From the NCBI RefSeq assembly GCF_024399335.1, contig NZ_CP075339.1, positions 3,162,001 through 3,226,000 on the forward strand: a stretch of DNA of 64,000 nt. The letters run 5' to 3'. The notes below the pieces were generated by a model. It had not been told where the DNA came from. It worked only from the letters and a program-made list of their open reading frames with translations, and did not search any database. The translations under genes were made by a program, and so were the position numbers. The DNA comes from Leucobacter aridicollis. Lineage in GTDB: Bacteria > Actinomycetota > Actinomycetes > Actinomycetales > Microbacteriaceae. Shown here one piece after another: positions 26,514 to 35,665 of the stretch. Positions within the stretch are counted from its first letter, which is position 1, and each line of letters starts with the position of its first letter.

Positions 26514-27716
26514 CTAAACGCGTGCTCGGCGCGCGCCCTCACCAAGCGCCTCGAGCTTCGCCCAAGCGATCTGGGGGTGCACGCGGCCACCGAGTCCGCA
26601 GTCTGTCGCCGCGATCACACGCTCCGGGCCGACAATCTTCGCGAAGCGCTCGATACGCTGCGCGACGAGGTCAGGGTGCTCGACGAGGTTCGTCGCGTGG
26701 CTCACAACGCCAGGCACGAGGATCAGGTCATCGGGGATGAGGTCTCGCTGCTCCTCCCAGACTGCCCACTCGTGCTCGTGACGCGCGTTCGCCGCCTCGA
26801 ACGAGATCTGCCCGACGTTCGCGCCAAGCACTGTCTTCAGGATGTGCTTCAACTCGATGTCGGTCGTGTGCGGGCCGTGCCACGAACCCCAGCACAGGTG
26901 CAGTCTGATCTGCTCCTTCGGAAGCCCCTCGATGGCGCGGTTGATCGCGTCGACACGGATCTGCGTGAACGCGAGGTAGTCCTCGACGCTGGGCTCGGGG
27001 TTGATCTGATCCCAGTTCTCGGCGAGTGAAGGATCGTCGAGCTGCAGGATAAGGCCCGCGTCGGTCACTGCGCGGTACTCCTCACGCAGTGCAGAAGTCC
27101 ATGCGTCAATGTGATCCTGCTCAGTTGCGTAGAACTCGTTCTCGATGCGCGCCGCCGAGCCAGGGGCGATCGCCGTGAGAAAGCCGCGTTCGCCTGGCTG
27201 CAACGCGGCGACGAGGTTGCGGGTGTCAGCTGCGATTGCGTCCTGACCGGTGTAGCTGATCGGGCCCGTCGTCGCGGGAAAGGCAGTCGCGTTTTTGCCA
27301 ACGCTGATGCCGCCCTCAGGGTCCTGATATGCGGCGGCGAACGCCGTCCAGTCGCGGCGGTCGGGGAACGTTGTGAGACGCACGTTGCCAGGCTCGGACC
27401 GCACTGGCTCCTGACTGAAGATGTCTTTGCCAGTGATCTCGAGTCCCGCGGTGCGCTGGAACGAGTACGTCCACCATGCGCCGTAGTCGACAGCGTTCGA
27501 CATCGCCTTACCAAACTCGCCGTCGCCTGGCTGGGTGATGCCCGCTTCGCGCTGCCTGTCGACGACGTCGCGGGTCGCTTCAGCTACGAGCGCCTCAAAT
27601 TCGGGGGTCGACTTGAGCGTGAACCCGTCGTCTTCAAACGTGCGCGCGGCGTTCGCGGCAATGAGCGCTTCGGTGCGGGGAAGGCTACCTGCGGTGGTTG
27701 TCTCGATCCGTGTCAT
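26514..27716 (-). CDS. MetE C-terminal-domain-like (cobalamin-independent methionine synthase II family) protein
   Basis: A 400-residue zinc-dependent alkyl/methyltransferase of the UROD/MetE-like fold. Only the catalytic barrel is present (full MetE is about 750 residues). Zinc-ligand-type segments: LHLCWGSWHGPHTTD, ISFEAANARHEHEW and AATDCGLGGRVHPQ. The N-terminal TTAGSLPRTEALI matches the MetE C-domain 'GS.PRt'. Such stand-alone proteins include epoxyalkane:CoM transferase relatives and methionine synthases that accept other methyl donors. Methyl donor and acceptor are unknown. The upstream quinone oxidoreductase gene is 78 bp away on the same strand. Confidence 0.85.
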   Translation of the reverse strand: MTRIETTTAGSLPRTEALIAANAARTFEDDGFTLKSTPEFEALVAEATRDVVDRQREAGITQPGDGEFGKAMSNAVDYGAWWTYSFQRTAGLEITGKDIFSQEPVRSEPGNVRLTTFPDRRDWTAFAAAYQDPEGGISVGKNATAFPATTGPISYTGQDAIAADTRNLVAALQPGERGFLTAIAPGSAARIENEFYATEQDHIDAWTSALREEYRAVTDAGLILQLDDPSLAENWDQINPEPSVEDYLAFTQIRVDAINRAIEGLPKEQIRLHLCWGSWHGPHTTDIELKHILKTVLGANVGQISFEAANARHEHEWAVWEEQRDLIPDDLILVPGVVSHATNLVEHPDLVAQRIERFAKIVGPERVIAATDCGLGGRVHPQIAWAKLEALGEGARRARV

Positions 27717-27794
27717 ACCTCGAAGCTAGCCGGGGTTCGGTTGGGAGACCAGTTGCGTGACGCCAGATGACATTGCACAGGCGGCCGCGCCTGG

Positions 27795-28769
27795 CTACAC
27801 CGTCAGAACGACCTTGCCAGTCGTTGCACGCCCCTCGAGCGCGCGATGCGCGTCGGCGGCCTCCGCGAGCGGGAACGAGGCTCCCACGCGCAGGTCGAGC
27901 GTGCCGGCTTTGAGCGCACCAAACAACTCGCCGTAGCGCCACGCGCGCTCTTCCTGACTGCGGAGGAAGTATGCGAGCGACGGCCGGGTCACGCTGAGCG
28001 CGCCACCGGCGTTCAACCGTTGGAGGTCGAACGGCGGTACCGGGCCGCTCGCTCCGCCGAAGAGCACCATGTTGCCGCGGACCTTCAGCGCGCGCAGTGA
28101 GTCGTCGAACGTGTCTTTACCGACACCGTCGTACACGACCGAGACCCCGTTGCCTTCAGTGAGCTCGCGGGCCCGCTCTGCGAACCCCTCATACGGGATC
28201 GCCTCGAATGCCCCCGCGGCGCGGCTCAGCTCGCGCTTGTCCTCGCTCGACGCCGTAGTGATGACGCGCACGTCGCGCGCGGCGAGCAGCTGGGTGAGCA
28301 GCAGGCCGACACCACCCGCGCCGGCGTGCAGCAGCACAGTCTCGCCCGCTTCGGGCCGTGATGACGACGTGCCAAGGTAGTGGGCGGTGAGGCCCTGCAG
28401 CGGTAGCGCCGCAGCCCGATCGTCGGTAAGCACTTCGGACAGTGAGTCGGGCACCCGAACGGCGGCTTCGGCGGCGACGATGAACTGCTCAGCGTAGGTC
28501 GCGCGGGCTTCGGCCGTGACAATCCGGTCGCCAACCTCAAAGCCCTCGACGCCCTCGCCGATCGCCGAGACCCTGCCCGTCGCCTCCGCGCCAGGGGTGA
28601 AGGGGAACTGCACGGGGTAGAGCCCGGATCGCTGGTAGGTCTCGATGAAGTTCACGCCGATCGCGGCGGTGTCGACGAGCAGTTCGCCCTCCCCCGCTTG
28701 CGGCGCCGCCGCATCAGCAATCTCGAGCACTTCTGGTCCGCCTGGCTGGTTCGCAACGATCGCACGCAT
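27795..28769 (-). CDS. NADPH:quinone oxidoreductase (zinc-independent MDR family)
   Basis: A 324-residue cytosolic reductase of the QOR branch of medium-chain dehydrogenases. Seen: MRAIVANQPGGPEVLEI at the start, GVNFIETYQRSGLYPV, the FTPGAEATGRVSAIGEGVEG segment and the Rossmann motif HAGAGGVGLLLTQL. The zinc-ligand cysteines of alcohol dehydrogenases are absent, as expected for QOR. One-electron or two-electron quinone reduction is the family role. Divergent from an MFS gene across 90 bp. Identity as QOR is firm; the physiological electron acceptor is not known. Confidence 0.9.
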   Translation of the reverse strand: MRAIVANQPGGPEVLEIADAAAPQAGEGELLVDTAAIGVNFIETYQRSGLYPVQFPFTPGAEATGRVSAIGEGVEGFEVGDRIVTAEARATYAEQFIVAAEAAVRVPDSLSEVLTDDRAAALPLQGLTAHYLGTSSSRPEAGETVLLHAGAGGVGLLLTQLLAARDVRVITTASSEDKRELSRAAGAFEAIPYEGFAERARELTEGNGVSVVYDGVGKDTFDDSLRALKVRGNMVLFGGASGPVPPFDLQRLNAGGALSVTRPSLAYFLRSQEERAWRYGELFGALKAGTLDLRVGASFPLAEAADAHRALEGRATTGKVVLTV

Positions 28770-28859
28770 GCTCCCAGCCTACGCGTGGAGAGGACTAAAC
28801 TGCATCAAGCAAACTTAGCCCGGCACAATGCTCGCGGCCACACTGCACAAAGGATAAAG

Positions 28860-30146
28860 ATGTCCGAAACACAGAATGCGCGCCCCAAGGTCGGCCGCGC
28901 ATGGTTCACGCTCTTCACGCTCGGGTGGATCGTACTCTGGACCGCTCAGCTCACACCACTGCAGCTCCTACTGCCACTCCAGCTGGACACCCCCGACAGC
29001 GAGGCCGGCTGGGTGCGCGGCGTGATTTCGTCGGGCATCGTGCTCGGTGTCGGCGGCCTCGCAGGCGTGCTCGCAGGCCCGATCGCAGGGGCACTATCTG
29101 ACAGACAATCAGGAGCGCGCCCCAAGCGCCGCCCCTGGGCGCTTGCCGGAGTGTGGATTGCGGCCGCGTGTCTCCTCCTCACCGGAGCGAGCACGAACGC
29201 GCTCGGAATTGGCGCAGCGTGGGTCGGCGTGTGTGTCGGCACAGCCGTCGCCTCGGCCGCGTTCGCCGCGATGATTGCCGACCAGCTCCCTCCCGAGCAG
29301 CGCGGCGCCGCATCCTCCGCAGCTTCCTCTGCGCAGGCACTCGGCATTGTCCTTGGGGTCGGCGCCGTCGTGCTGCTCGGGCTCAGCATCGCCGCGGGCT
29401 ACGTCATGCTCGCGGTCGGTGTCGCGCTCATCGGCACGCTCACCGCGATCCTGCTGCCCGACCCGCCTGGTTCAGCGGCTGCGCCGCACGACGTGGCGAA
29501 TCCACAAGCGCAGGGGCCGGCCTCACTTGGCGGTCGCAGCCTCGACTTCTTGCGCAACCGCGACTTCCGCCTCGTGCTCATCGGCAGGCTTGTGGTGAAT
29601 GTCGGCAACGCGCTTGGAACCTCACTCTTCCTGTTCTTCCTGCTGTATGGGCTTCGGCAGGGGCACGCAGATGCTGAGGACAACCTGCTCATCGTCGTTG
29701 TCGTGTACACAGTGTTTGTCGTCGTCGCGTCGATCGCCGCGGGCCTTATCTCGGACAGGCTCGGGCGGAGGCGGGGTCTCGCACTTGCCGCAACTATCGT
29801 GCAAGCGTTCTCAGGAGTGATCCTTGTGCTCTCCCCCACGTTCAGCACGACGATCGTCGCGGCCGGCGTCATGGGCGTCGGCTACGGCGCGTTCTCAACG
29901 GTCGGCCTCGCATTCGCGACCGACGTGCTCCCGAGCGAGCGCGACCACGGCCGCGACCTCGGGCTTGTGAACACCGCGGCGGCACTCGGGCAGCTCCTCG
30001 GCCCAGTGATCGGGGCGCTGCTCGTCGCGCTCGTCGGAGGTTTCTGGCTTGTGTTCTCAGTCGCGGCGGTGCTTTCGGTCGCTGGCGGCTCGATCACCGT
30101 GCTCGCGCGCGAACGGCGCACGCCGATCCCTCACGCTACGGGATGA
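28860..30146 (+). CDS. MFS transporter (12 helices)
   Basis: A 428-residue membrane protein. The loop 2-3 signature GALSDRQSGARPKRRPWAL is long and basic, resembling sugar:cation symporter-like MFS proteins. A second half motif ISDRLGRRRGLALAATIVQ is present, and SERDHGRDLGLVNTAAALGQ precedes helix 11. The ATG at 28860 has AAAGGA before it; upstream in-frame sequence overlaps the divergent QOR gene and is not used. Substrate unknown. Its stop overlaps the stop of the next, minus-strand gene by 11 bp. Confidence 0.87.
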   Translation: MSETQNARPKVGRAWFTLFTLGWIVLWTAQLTPLQLLLPLQLDTPDSEAGWVRGVISSGIVLGVGGLAGVLAGPIAGALSDRQSGARPKRRPWALAGVWIAAACLLLTGASTNALGIGAAWVGVCVGTAVASAAFAAMIADQLPPEQRGAASSAASSAQALGIVLGVGAVVLLGLSIAAGYVMLAVGVALIGTLTAILLPDPPGSAAAPHDVANPQAQGPASLGGRSLDFLRNRDFRLVLIGRLVVNVGNALGTSLFLFFLLYGLRQGHADAEDNLLIVVVVYTVFVVVASIAAGLISDRLGRRRGLALAATIVQAFSGVILVLSPTFSTTIVAAGVMGVGYGAFSTVGLAFATDVLPSERDHGRDLGLVNTAAALGQLLGPVIGALLVALVGGFWLVFSVAAVLSVAGGSITVLARERRTPIPHATG

Positions 30147-30465
30147 GCTCCCACCGCTCGCCGCTCAGCTCGCCCGTCGCGAGGTCGGTCATGGCGGCGA
30201 GCGCCTCCTCGCGCGTGAGTGCGTATTCCCAGGGGTAGTCGATGCCCTGGCCGCCGACGGTCAGGTCGACGGTCTCCTCGTCGTCGATGTCCTCGCGCAG
30301 TGTGCGCGCGTTCGCGATGCGCGACCCGCCGCCCGCCGAAGCCGTCACGACGAAGAGGTCTGGGCCGCCCCCAATCATCGCGTCCCACTCCCCCAGAGAG
30401 AACGTAAGCAGGGTGTGCTCCCGACCGTCGAGCGCGTCGATCTTCCAGTCGTGAGAGTGATTCAT
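30136..30465 (-). CDS. Small hypothetical protein, weakly Imm1-like
   Basis: A 109-residue acidic soluble protein. The central part (LDGREHTLLTFSLGEW, then GPDLFVVTASAGGGSR) and the C-terminus (YPWEYALTREEALAAMTDLA, then SGERWELIP) loosely recall the Imm1/DddI immunity family, where a Tyr-Pro segment and an alanine-rich 'ip..eA..al..f..tG' helix end the protein. This is a resemblance only. No toxin gene is adjacent. The ATG at 30465 (MNHSHDW) is preferred over an upstream start at 30519. Its 3' end overlaps the convergent MFS gene by 11 bp. Confidence 0.55.
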   Translation of the reverse strand: MNHSHDWKIDALDGREHTLLTFSLGEWDAMIGGGPDLFVVTASAGGGSRIANARTLREDIDDEETVDLTVGGQGIDYPWEYALTREEALAAMTDLATGELSGERWELIP

Positions 30466-30525
30466 ACTGACAGTATCGCCGATAAGGCGACGAAATACGC
30501 GCCCGGGAGCGGATAGCATCGGGGA

Positions 30526-31737
30526 GTGAGTAGCCCATCGAAACGCCTCGTGTGGCAGTTCGTCGCCGTCTTCCTCGTCGCACTCAATATGCGCATGACG
30601 ATCGCCGGCGTCGGTCCGCTGCTGAACGATATCGCGGAGAGCCGCGGGGTGAGCGCAGGGTCCCTCGGTCTGCTCGCGTCGATCCCGCTGCTCACCTGGG
30701 CTGTGGTCTCGCCCCTCGCGCAGACAGTCGCGGCCAAGATCGGCATGGATCGCACAATCACCGTGTCGCTTGGCGCCCTCGCTCTCGGAACGCTGTGGCG
30801 CTCCCTCGATTTCTCGGGCGCGAACCTGTGGCTCGGCACCGTGCTCATCGGGGCGGCGCTTGCTGTTGCGAACGTGCTCATGCCCGCAATCGTGAAGCGT
30901 GATTTCGGGTCGCGCACGCCCGCTGTGATGGGGGTGTACTCCGCCGCGCTTGGCGGAGCTGCAGGGATCGGCACTGCAATCGCGATCCCTGTGTCGCGGG
31001 CCGAGATCGCGGGTGAGCCCCTCGGGTGGCAGGCCGGGCTCCTTGCCACTGGGTGTACGATCCCGATCGCGCTCATCGCCTGGATTCTCATCGTGGAGCG
31101 AGATTCCCGCCGCGCTGCCCTCGCCGCGCCAGCATCGCCCGACCCCGCGCCGCGCGTTGGCCGCGCAGTGTGGCGGTCAAGAACCGCCTGGGTACTTGCG
31201 TGTTACATGGGGGCGCAGTCGACGTCGTTCTACATCTTCGCCACGTGGATCGCCCCGATCATGTTCTCCCGAGGCGCGACAGCGGCGGTCACTAGCACCG
31301 GGATCACACTCTTCCACCTCTGCGGAATGCTTGGGTCGCTTGCTGCGCCGCTCGTTTTGCGTTTCGACGGCAGGTCGCTGCTGCAAGTTGCCCTCCCGGT
31401 GATCCAGCTTGTCGGCGTGCTCGGATTGATCCTCGCCCCGTCCGCGACATTTGTGTGGATCGTTGCACTCGGGCTGTGCTGCGGCGCCGCGCTGAGCGTG
31501 TCGCTCACGCTCATCGCGCAGCGTTCGCCCGATGCGCACACCGCCGCCGCAGTCTCTGGCATGTCTCAGGCAGTTGGATACAGCATCGCCGCGCTCGGTC
31601 CCGTACTCTTCGGGCTGGCACACGATCTCAGTGGTGGCTGGGCGCTGCCCTTCGTCGTCGCGATGGCGGGGCTTGCGCTGTTGTTCACCGCGGGCTGGAT
31701 CCTCCGCGACGGGCGCACGGTGCAGCTACCGACGTAG
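30526..31737 (+). CDS. MFS transporter, CynX/NimT (cyanate-permease-like) family
   Basis: A 403-residue membrane protein with 12 predicted helices. The N-terminus LVWQFVAVFLVALNMRMTIAGVGPLL is the CynX hallmark (N.R..i..vgPll), followed by LGLLASIPLLTWAVVSPLA and MGVYSAALGGAAGIGTAIAI. A basic central loop (ERDSRRAALAAPASPDPAPR) separates the halves. Family members are annotated as cyanate or 2-nitroimidazole transporters, but most have unknown substrates. Start is GTG with GGGA before it, 61 bp from the divergent Imm1-like gene. Confidence 0.87.
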   Translation: MSSPSKRLVWQFVAVFLVALNMRMTIAGVGPLLNDIAESRGVSAGSLGLLASIPLLTWAVVSPLAQTVAAKIGMDRTITVSLGALALGTLWRSLDFSGANLWLGTVLIGAALAVANVLMPAIVKRDFGSRTPAVMGVYSAALGGAAGIGTAIAIPVSRAEIAGEPLGWQAGLLATGCTIPIALIAWILIVERDSRRAALAAPASPDPAPRVGRAVWRSRTAWVLACYMGAQSTSFYIFATWIAPIMFSRGATAAVTSTGITLFHLCGMLGSLAAPLVLRFDGRSLLQVALPVIQLVGVLGLILAPSATFVWIVALGLCCGAALSVSLTLIAQRSPDAHTAAAVSGMSQAVGYSIAALGPVLFGLAHDLSGGWALPFVVAMAGLALLFTAGWILRDGRTVQLPT

Positions 31738-31750
31738 CGCACCCACATAG

Positions 31751-31791
31751 CGAGCGGGGAGGGAGCCCGGTGTGGGCTCCCTCCCCGCTCG
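31751..31791. terminator. Bidirectional hairpin terminator between MFS and thiolase genes
   Basis: Perfect 17-bp arms (31751-31767 and 31775-31791) with a 7-nt loop, in the 71-bp gap between two convergent stops. Confidence 0.85.
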
Positions 31792-31808
31792 CGTGGTGCG
31801 CGGTCGCG

Positions 31809-32978
31809 TTACAGTGCTCGAAGCACGACAGCCGATCCCTGGCCTCCACCGCCGCAGATGCCGACGGCGCCGAGCGAGCCTGAACCCGCCTCGGCGAGCT
31901 GGCGCGCGAGCGTGCCGACGATGCGGGCGCCTGAGGCGCCGATCGGGTGGCCGAGCGCGATCGCGCCGCCGTGCTGATTCACGATCGCGGGATCGATGCC
32001 GAGCTCGCGGGTCGACTGGATGCCGACGGCAGCAAACGCCTCGTTGATCTCGACGGCGGCGAGCTCGCTGGCTTCGTGACCGGCCTTCGCGAGCGCCGCG
32101 GCGATCGCACGCGACGGCTGCGAGTGCAGCTGCGAGTCTGGGCCGGCGACGAACGCGGTAGCTTCGACGCTTGCGATTGGCGTGAGCCCAAGCCGCTCGG
32201 CCGCGGCCTCACTGACGATGACGAGCGCAGCTGCGCCGTCGGTGATCTGCGACGCGTTGCCAGCAGTGATCGTGCCGTCTTTCGCGAACGCCGGGCGCAG
32301 ACCTGCGAGACCTTCTGCGGTCGTGTCGGCGCGGACGCCGTCGTCCGCGGAGACGACTGTCTCTCCGCGACGAGTCTTGACAGTGTATGGAGCGATCTCT
32401 TCCGCGAGGAACTCTGCCGAGGCGGCGGCGCGCTGGTGTGATGCGGCCGAGAACGCGTCCTGCTCCTCACGGGTGAGCTGCAGCGGGGCGTTGCCGGTCT
32501 CAGTGAGCGCGCCCATCGCGACCTGGTCAAACGCGTCAGTCAGGCCGTCGTGCTCGACGGTGTCAATGAGCGTCGCAGGCCCATACTTCGTGCCGGCGCG
32601 CAGCGGCATGACGTGGGGGGCAAGCGTCATCGATTCCTGGCCGACGGCGAGCACGACGTCGGCCTCGCCCGAATTGATGAGCCTGACGGCCTGCGAAACA
32701 GCTTCGGTACCCGAGAGGCATACAGCGTTCAGGGTGATTGCAGGAACCCCCATCGGCACGCCTGCGGCGACGGCGGTCTGACGAGCCGGGTTCTGACCGG
32801 CACCGCCCTGCAATACCTGCCCGGCGACAACCGTGTCGACTTTGTCCGCGGCGACACCTGCGCGCTCGAGCGCAGCCTTCGCCGCGTGCGCTCCAAGCGC
32901 GACCGCCGTCTCCCCGGCGAACTGCCCGGTAAACTTCGTGAACGGCGTACGTGCGTAGCCCGCGATGAGTGCGGTCAT
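31809..32978 (-). CDS. Acetyl-CoA C-acetyltransferase (thiolase)
   Basis: A 389-residue biosynthetic-type thiolase. The acyl-accepting Cys is in NAVCLSGTEAV (near residue 88), the catalytic His in GGAIALGHPIGASGARI, and the second Cys in VGICGGGGQGSA near the C-terminus, so the triad is complete. It condenses two acetyl-CoA to acetoacetyl-CoA or runs in reverse in fatty-acid breakdown. Length fits AtoB/PhaA. GGAGG precedes the ATG. No beta-oxidation partner is adjacent; an acyl-CoA ligase occurs 12 kb away. Confidence 0.94.
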   Translation of the reverse strand: MTALIAGYARTPFTKFTGQFAGETAVALGAHAAKAALERAGVAADKVDTVVAGQVLQGGAGQNPARQTAVAAGVPMGVPAITLNAVCLSGTEAVSQAVRLINSGEADVVLAVGQESMTLAPHVMPLRAGTKYGPATLIDTVEHDGLTDAFDQVAMGALTETGNAPLQLTREEQDAFSAASHQRAAASAEFLAEEIAPYTVKTRRGETVVSADDGVRADTTAEGLAGLRPAFAKDGTITAGNASQITDGAAALVIVSEAAAERLGLTPIASVEATAFVAGPDSQLHSQPSRAIAAALAKAGHEASELAAVEINEAFAAVGIQSTRELGIDPAIVNQHGGAIALGHPIGASGARIVGTLARQLAEAGSGSLGAVGICGGGGQGSAVVLRAL

Positions 32979-33219
32979 GGAAATCCTCCTCGATTACGAC
33001 GGTCGTCTCTTCTTTCATTGTGCCTGCTCTGCACTGAAGATGCACGCATTCCTTGCCCAGGAAAGGCGAGGAAGACTGGGCAAAAGTGAACAATTCGCGC
33101 CGCTTTGTTCGGGCCCACATCTGAGCCCGCTGAAGGCTAGGCTATTCGACATGCGAACGAACCGGCCGGAACTTCGGTCGCGGGCCGTGCGCCACACCAC
33201 ACCTCTCGGATAGCGAGTT

Positions 33220-34440
33220 ATGCAAACGCCACACCCCACCCGCACGACCCGCATTCGCCGCGCCTCAATTGCCGTACTCGCCACCGTCGTCGCGCTCTGC
33301 GGTGGCTACGTCGCCGCCTGCGCGCTCGTGCCCGTACCCGCGCCGACGGTGCAACTTGAGGCTCAGTCTCCCCGGGTCTTCACTGTCGACGAGTCGGCAG
33401 TGCAAGACGCAGTTGACGGGTACGGCCGGCCGAGCGCGGTCGGGTGGCTCGACGGCGAGGAGGTGTGGGCGAACGACGACGAGGCGCAGCCGCTCGCGAG
33501 CATCACGAAGCTCATCACCGTGCTCGTCGGGCAGGAGGCCGAGCCGCTCGGACAAGGCGAAGACGGGCCAACGCACACCTGGAGCGCTGCCGACGTCGAG
33601 CTCCAAGACGAGCTGCAGGAAATCGACGGCATCGCCTTCCCCATCCCAGAGGGCACCGAGGTCACCCGCAAGCAGATGCTCATGCTCGCGCTCATCCCCT
33701 CGGCGAACGACTTCGCGACTGCCTATGCCCACTCGATTTTTGGTGACAACGCCGGGTTCGTTTCTGCGGTGGCCGACTGGGCGGAACGAAACGGCCTTGA
33801 CTCGCTCGCGGTGCGGGAGCCAAGCGGCATGGACGATGGCAACGTCGCGAGCCCAGCAGACGTCGTGCGGATCGCGCGGCTCGCGCTGAAAGACCCTGTG
33901 CTCGCCGAGATCGTGTCGACCGAGCGAGCGACGATGCCGTGGGGTATCGGCGAGGTCGAGAACACGAACCCGTTGCTCGGCGCGATGACGGGCGCCGTCG
34001 GTGTCAAGACTGGACACACCGACGTCGCTGGCTACAACCTTGCCGCGGCTGCTTCGGGCTCCTACGCTGACAGGGAGCTGACCCGCATCGCCGTCGTGCT
34101 CGGCCGAGACACCCAGGACGAGCGCGCGCGTGACGCCCGCGCCCTGCTCAATAGGCTTGGGGACACCCCGGAACGACTAGCTGTCGCAAGCACCGGCGAG
34201 TACCTCGGCCAAATCACCTCAATCGACGGGCAGCTCATCGAGTTGAGCGCAGACGAGACAGTCGACGCCGTGCTCGTTCCCGGCGAGGAGCTCACCCGAA
34301 CGATCGACGCAACTGGCGCGAACATCACAATCGCTGGGCCCACCGGCGACATGAGCGTCGCCGTGCGGCGGGATGGCTCGATCGAGGATCCCACGCTGCT
34401 GTGGCGTCTCACTCACCCGCGCGAGCTGTTCTTCAGGTAG
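33220..34440 (+). CDS. D-alanyl-D-alanine carboxypeptidase (low-molecular-weight PBP)
   Basis: A 406-residue exported serine peptidase that trims the terminal D-Ala of peptidoglycan stem peptides. A signal-anchor (ASIAVLATVVALCGGYVAACA) is near residues 14-34. The three penicillin-binding motifs are present: SITK (SxxK) near residue 92, SAN (SxN) near 161, and KTGHT (KTG) near 264, followed by a beta-rich C-terminal region. The length fits the DacC/DacB-like actinobacterial class. It overlaps the convergent FUSC gene by 8 bp at the 3' end. Confidence 0.92.
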   Translation: MQTPHPTRTTRIRRASIAVLATVVALCGGYVAACALVPVPAPTVQLEAQSPRVFTVDESAVQDAVDGYGRPSAVGWLDGEEVWANDDEAQPLASITKLITVLVGQEAEPLGQGEDGPTHTWSAADVELQDELQEIDGIAFPIPEGTEVTRKQMLMLALIPSANDFATAYAHSIFGDNAGFVSAVADWAERNGLDSLAVREPSGMDDGNVASPADVVRIARLALKDPVLAEIVSTERATMPWGIGEVENTNPLLGAMTGAVGVKTGHTDVAGYNLAAAASGSYADRELTRIAVVLGRDTQDERARDARALLNRLGDTPERLAVASTGEYLGQITSIDGQLIELSADETVDAVLVPGEELTRTIDATGANITIAGPTGDMSVAVRRDGSIEDPTLLWRLTHPRELFFR

Positions 34441-35494
34441 CGCGCCGCTCTCGGAGCACCCCCGAGGCCATCGCGAGCGCTGACCCGAACGCAGTATCGA
34501 CGAAGCGCTCGACGGCAGCCGATGCATGGTCGGCGCTACCTGTCGCGGCACCGACAATGAACAGCACGAGCGGCGTGATGAAGATGAGCGCGAGTCCGTA
34601 GTTACGCACGACGACGAGTTCGATCACGAACTGCAGCGCGGGCAGCACAAGCACGAACGCCCACGGCAGCTCGGCAAGCGGGGCAATGACGAGGTAGACG
34701 GCGGCCCCAACAAGCGTGCCAAGCGTGCGATGCAACCCGCGGGCGAACGAGTGGTTTGGCACGGTGCTCAGGCCGATGACGGCGACGCCCGACGCAACCG
34801 TCCAGTACGCACGCGCAGGATCGAGCCACAGCACACTCACAACGGCGCCGATCGCAGCCACGAGAAAGACGCGCAGCACCAGAAACCACTCGCCACGACC
34901 GAGCCATGGGCCCGGCATGATCTCGCGTAGCGGACGCGCGTGCACCAGACGTTTCCGCTCGCGTGCGAGCGGAACAAGCGCGACGAGGTACGAGAACGCG
35001 AGACCGCAGGCGAGCGCGGCAAGAAGCGCGACCGGCTCGACGCTTCGCGCGCCCTCGCGCACCGCAGTGATCTGGCCGGCGAGCCCGTACACGAGCACGA
35101 AGAACACCGGGCCGGGCGGGCCGACGCGGTACGCAAACGCGAACGCACTCGCGAGCACAGCGACGACTACGAGTCCTACCGCGCTCAGCCACGGCACCGG
35201 CGCCAGCACAGACCCGGCGGCGGCGCACGCGAGCAGCACCGCCCCGATCACCGGCAGCGCCCGCGCACGCTCGGTCGCCGGGTTGCCCGCAAAGAACAGC
35301 GCGAGGAACGCGCCAGCGCTCACCTGCAGGCCCAGATCGGGCCGACCGACGAGCGTGAGCAGCGCGAGGGGAACGCCCATCGACAGTGCAGCGCGCAGTG
35401 CGATCCAGTGTCGCTTCCCCGGCCCGGGCGCGAGCTCTACGAGGCTGCGCAGGGCAGCGACAAGCACTTGCACTGCGCCACGCGGCTCGCCCAT
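34433..35494 (-). CDS. FUSC family membrane protein
   Basis: A 353-residue protein with two blocks of tightly spaced hydrophobic helices (about residues 28-180 and 205-335) separated by a basic loop (PLARERKRLVHARPLREIM). This is the layout of the FUSC/aromatic-acid-exporter-like family (YccS/AaeB relatives), here shorter than AaeB and without its cytosolic domain. Seen: ARAYWTVASGVAVIGLST followed by HRTLGTLVGAAVYLVIAPLA, the typical 'R..G...G' FUSC segment. Substrate unknown; aromatic acids or toxic metabolites are typical. Its stop lies inside the 3' end of the carboxypeptidase gene. Confidence 0.85.
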   Translation of the reverse strand: MGEPRGAVQVLVAALRSLVELAPGPGKRHWIALRAALSMGVPLALLTLVGRPDLGLQVSAGAFLALFFAGNPATERARALPVIGAVLLACAAAGSVLAPVPWLSAVGLVVVAVLASAFAFAYRVGPPGPVFFVLVYGLAGQITAVREGARSVEPVALLAALACGLAFSYLVALVPLARERKRLVHARPLREIMPGPWLGRGEWFLVLRVFLVAAIGAVVSVLWLDPARAYWTVASGVAVIGLSTVPNHSFARGLHRTLGTLVGAAVYLVIAPLAELPWAFVLVLPALQFVIELVVVRNYGLALIFITPLVLFIVGAATGSADHASAAVERFVDTAFGSALAMASGVLRERRAT

Positions 35495-35580
35495 TCGTCC
35501 CTCTCAGAAGCGCCAACCGCGGGCGCGATCGCTGCCGAAAACGTTGAAACGCGGAAGGGGGACGGCGCCCAGCATGCAGA

Positions 35581-35627
35581 CGCGGCCCGGATCCCGAGGT
35601 CTCTCACCTCAGTGTATCCGGGCCGCG
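35581..35627 (-). terminator. Hairpin terminator after the M20 amidohydrolase gene
   Basis: Arms CGCGGCCCGGAT / ATCCGGGCCGCG, 12 bp perfect, with a 23-nt loop that itself contains a GAGGT / ACCTC mini-stem. It lies between the amidohydrolase stop (35666) and the FUSC start (35494), closing the catabolic operon. Confidence 0.75.
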
Positions 35628-35665
35628 CAGCGCCGAGCCGGGAACGCCTAAGCTCGGCGCCCCGA

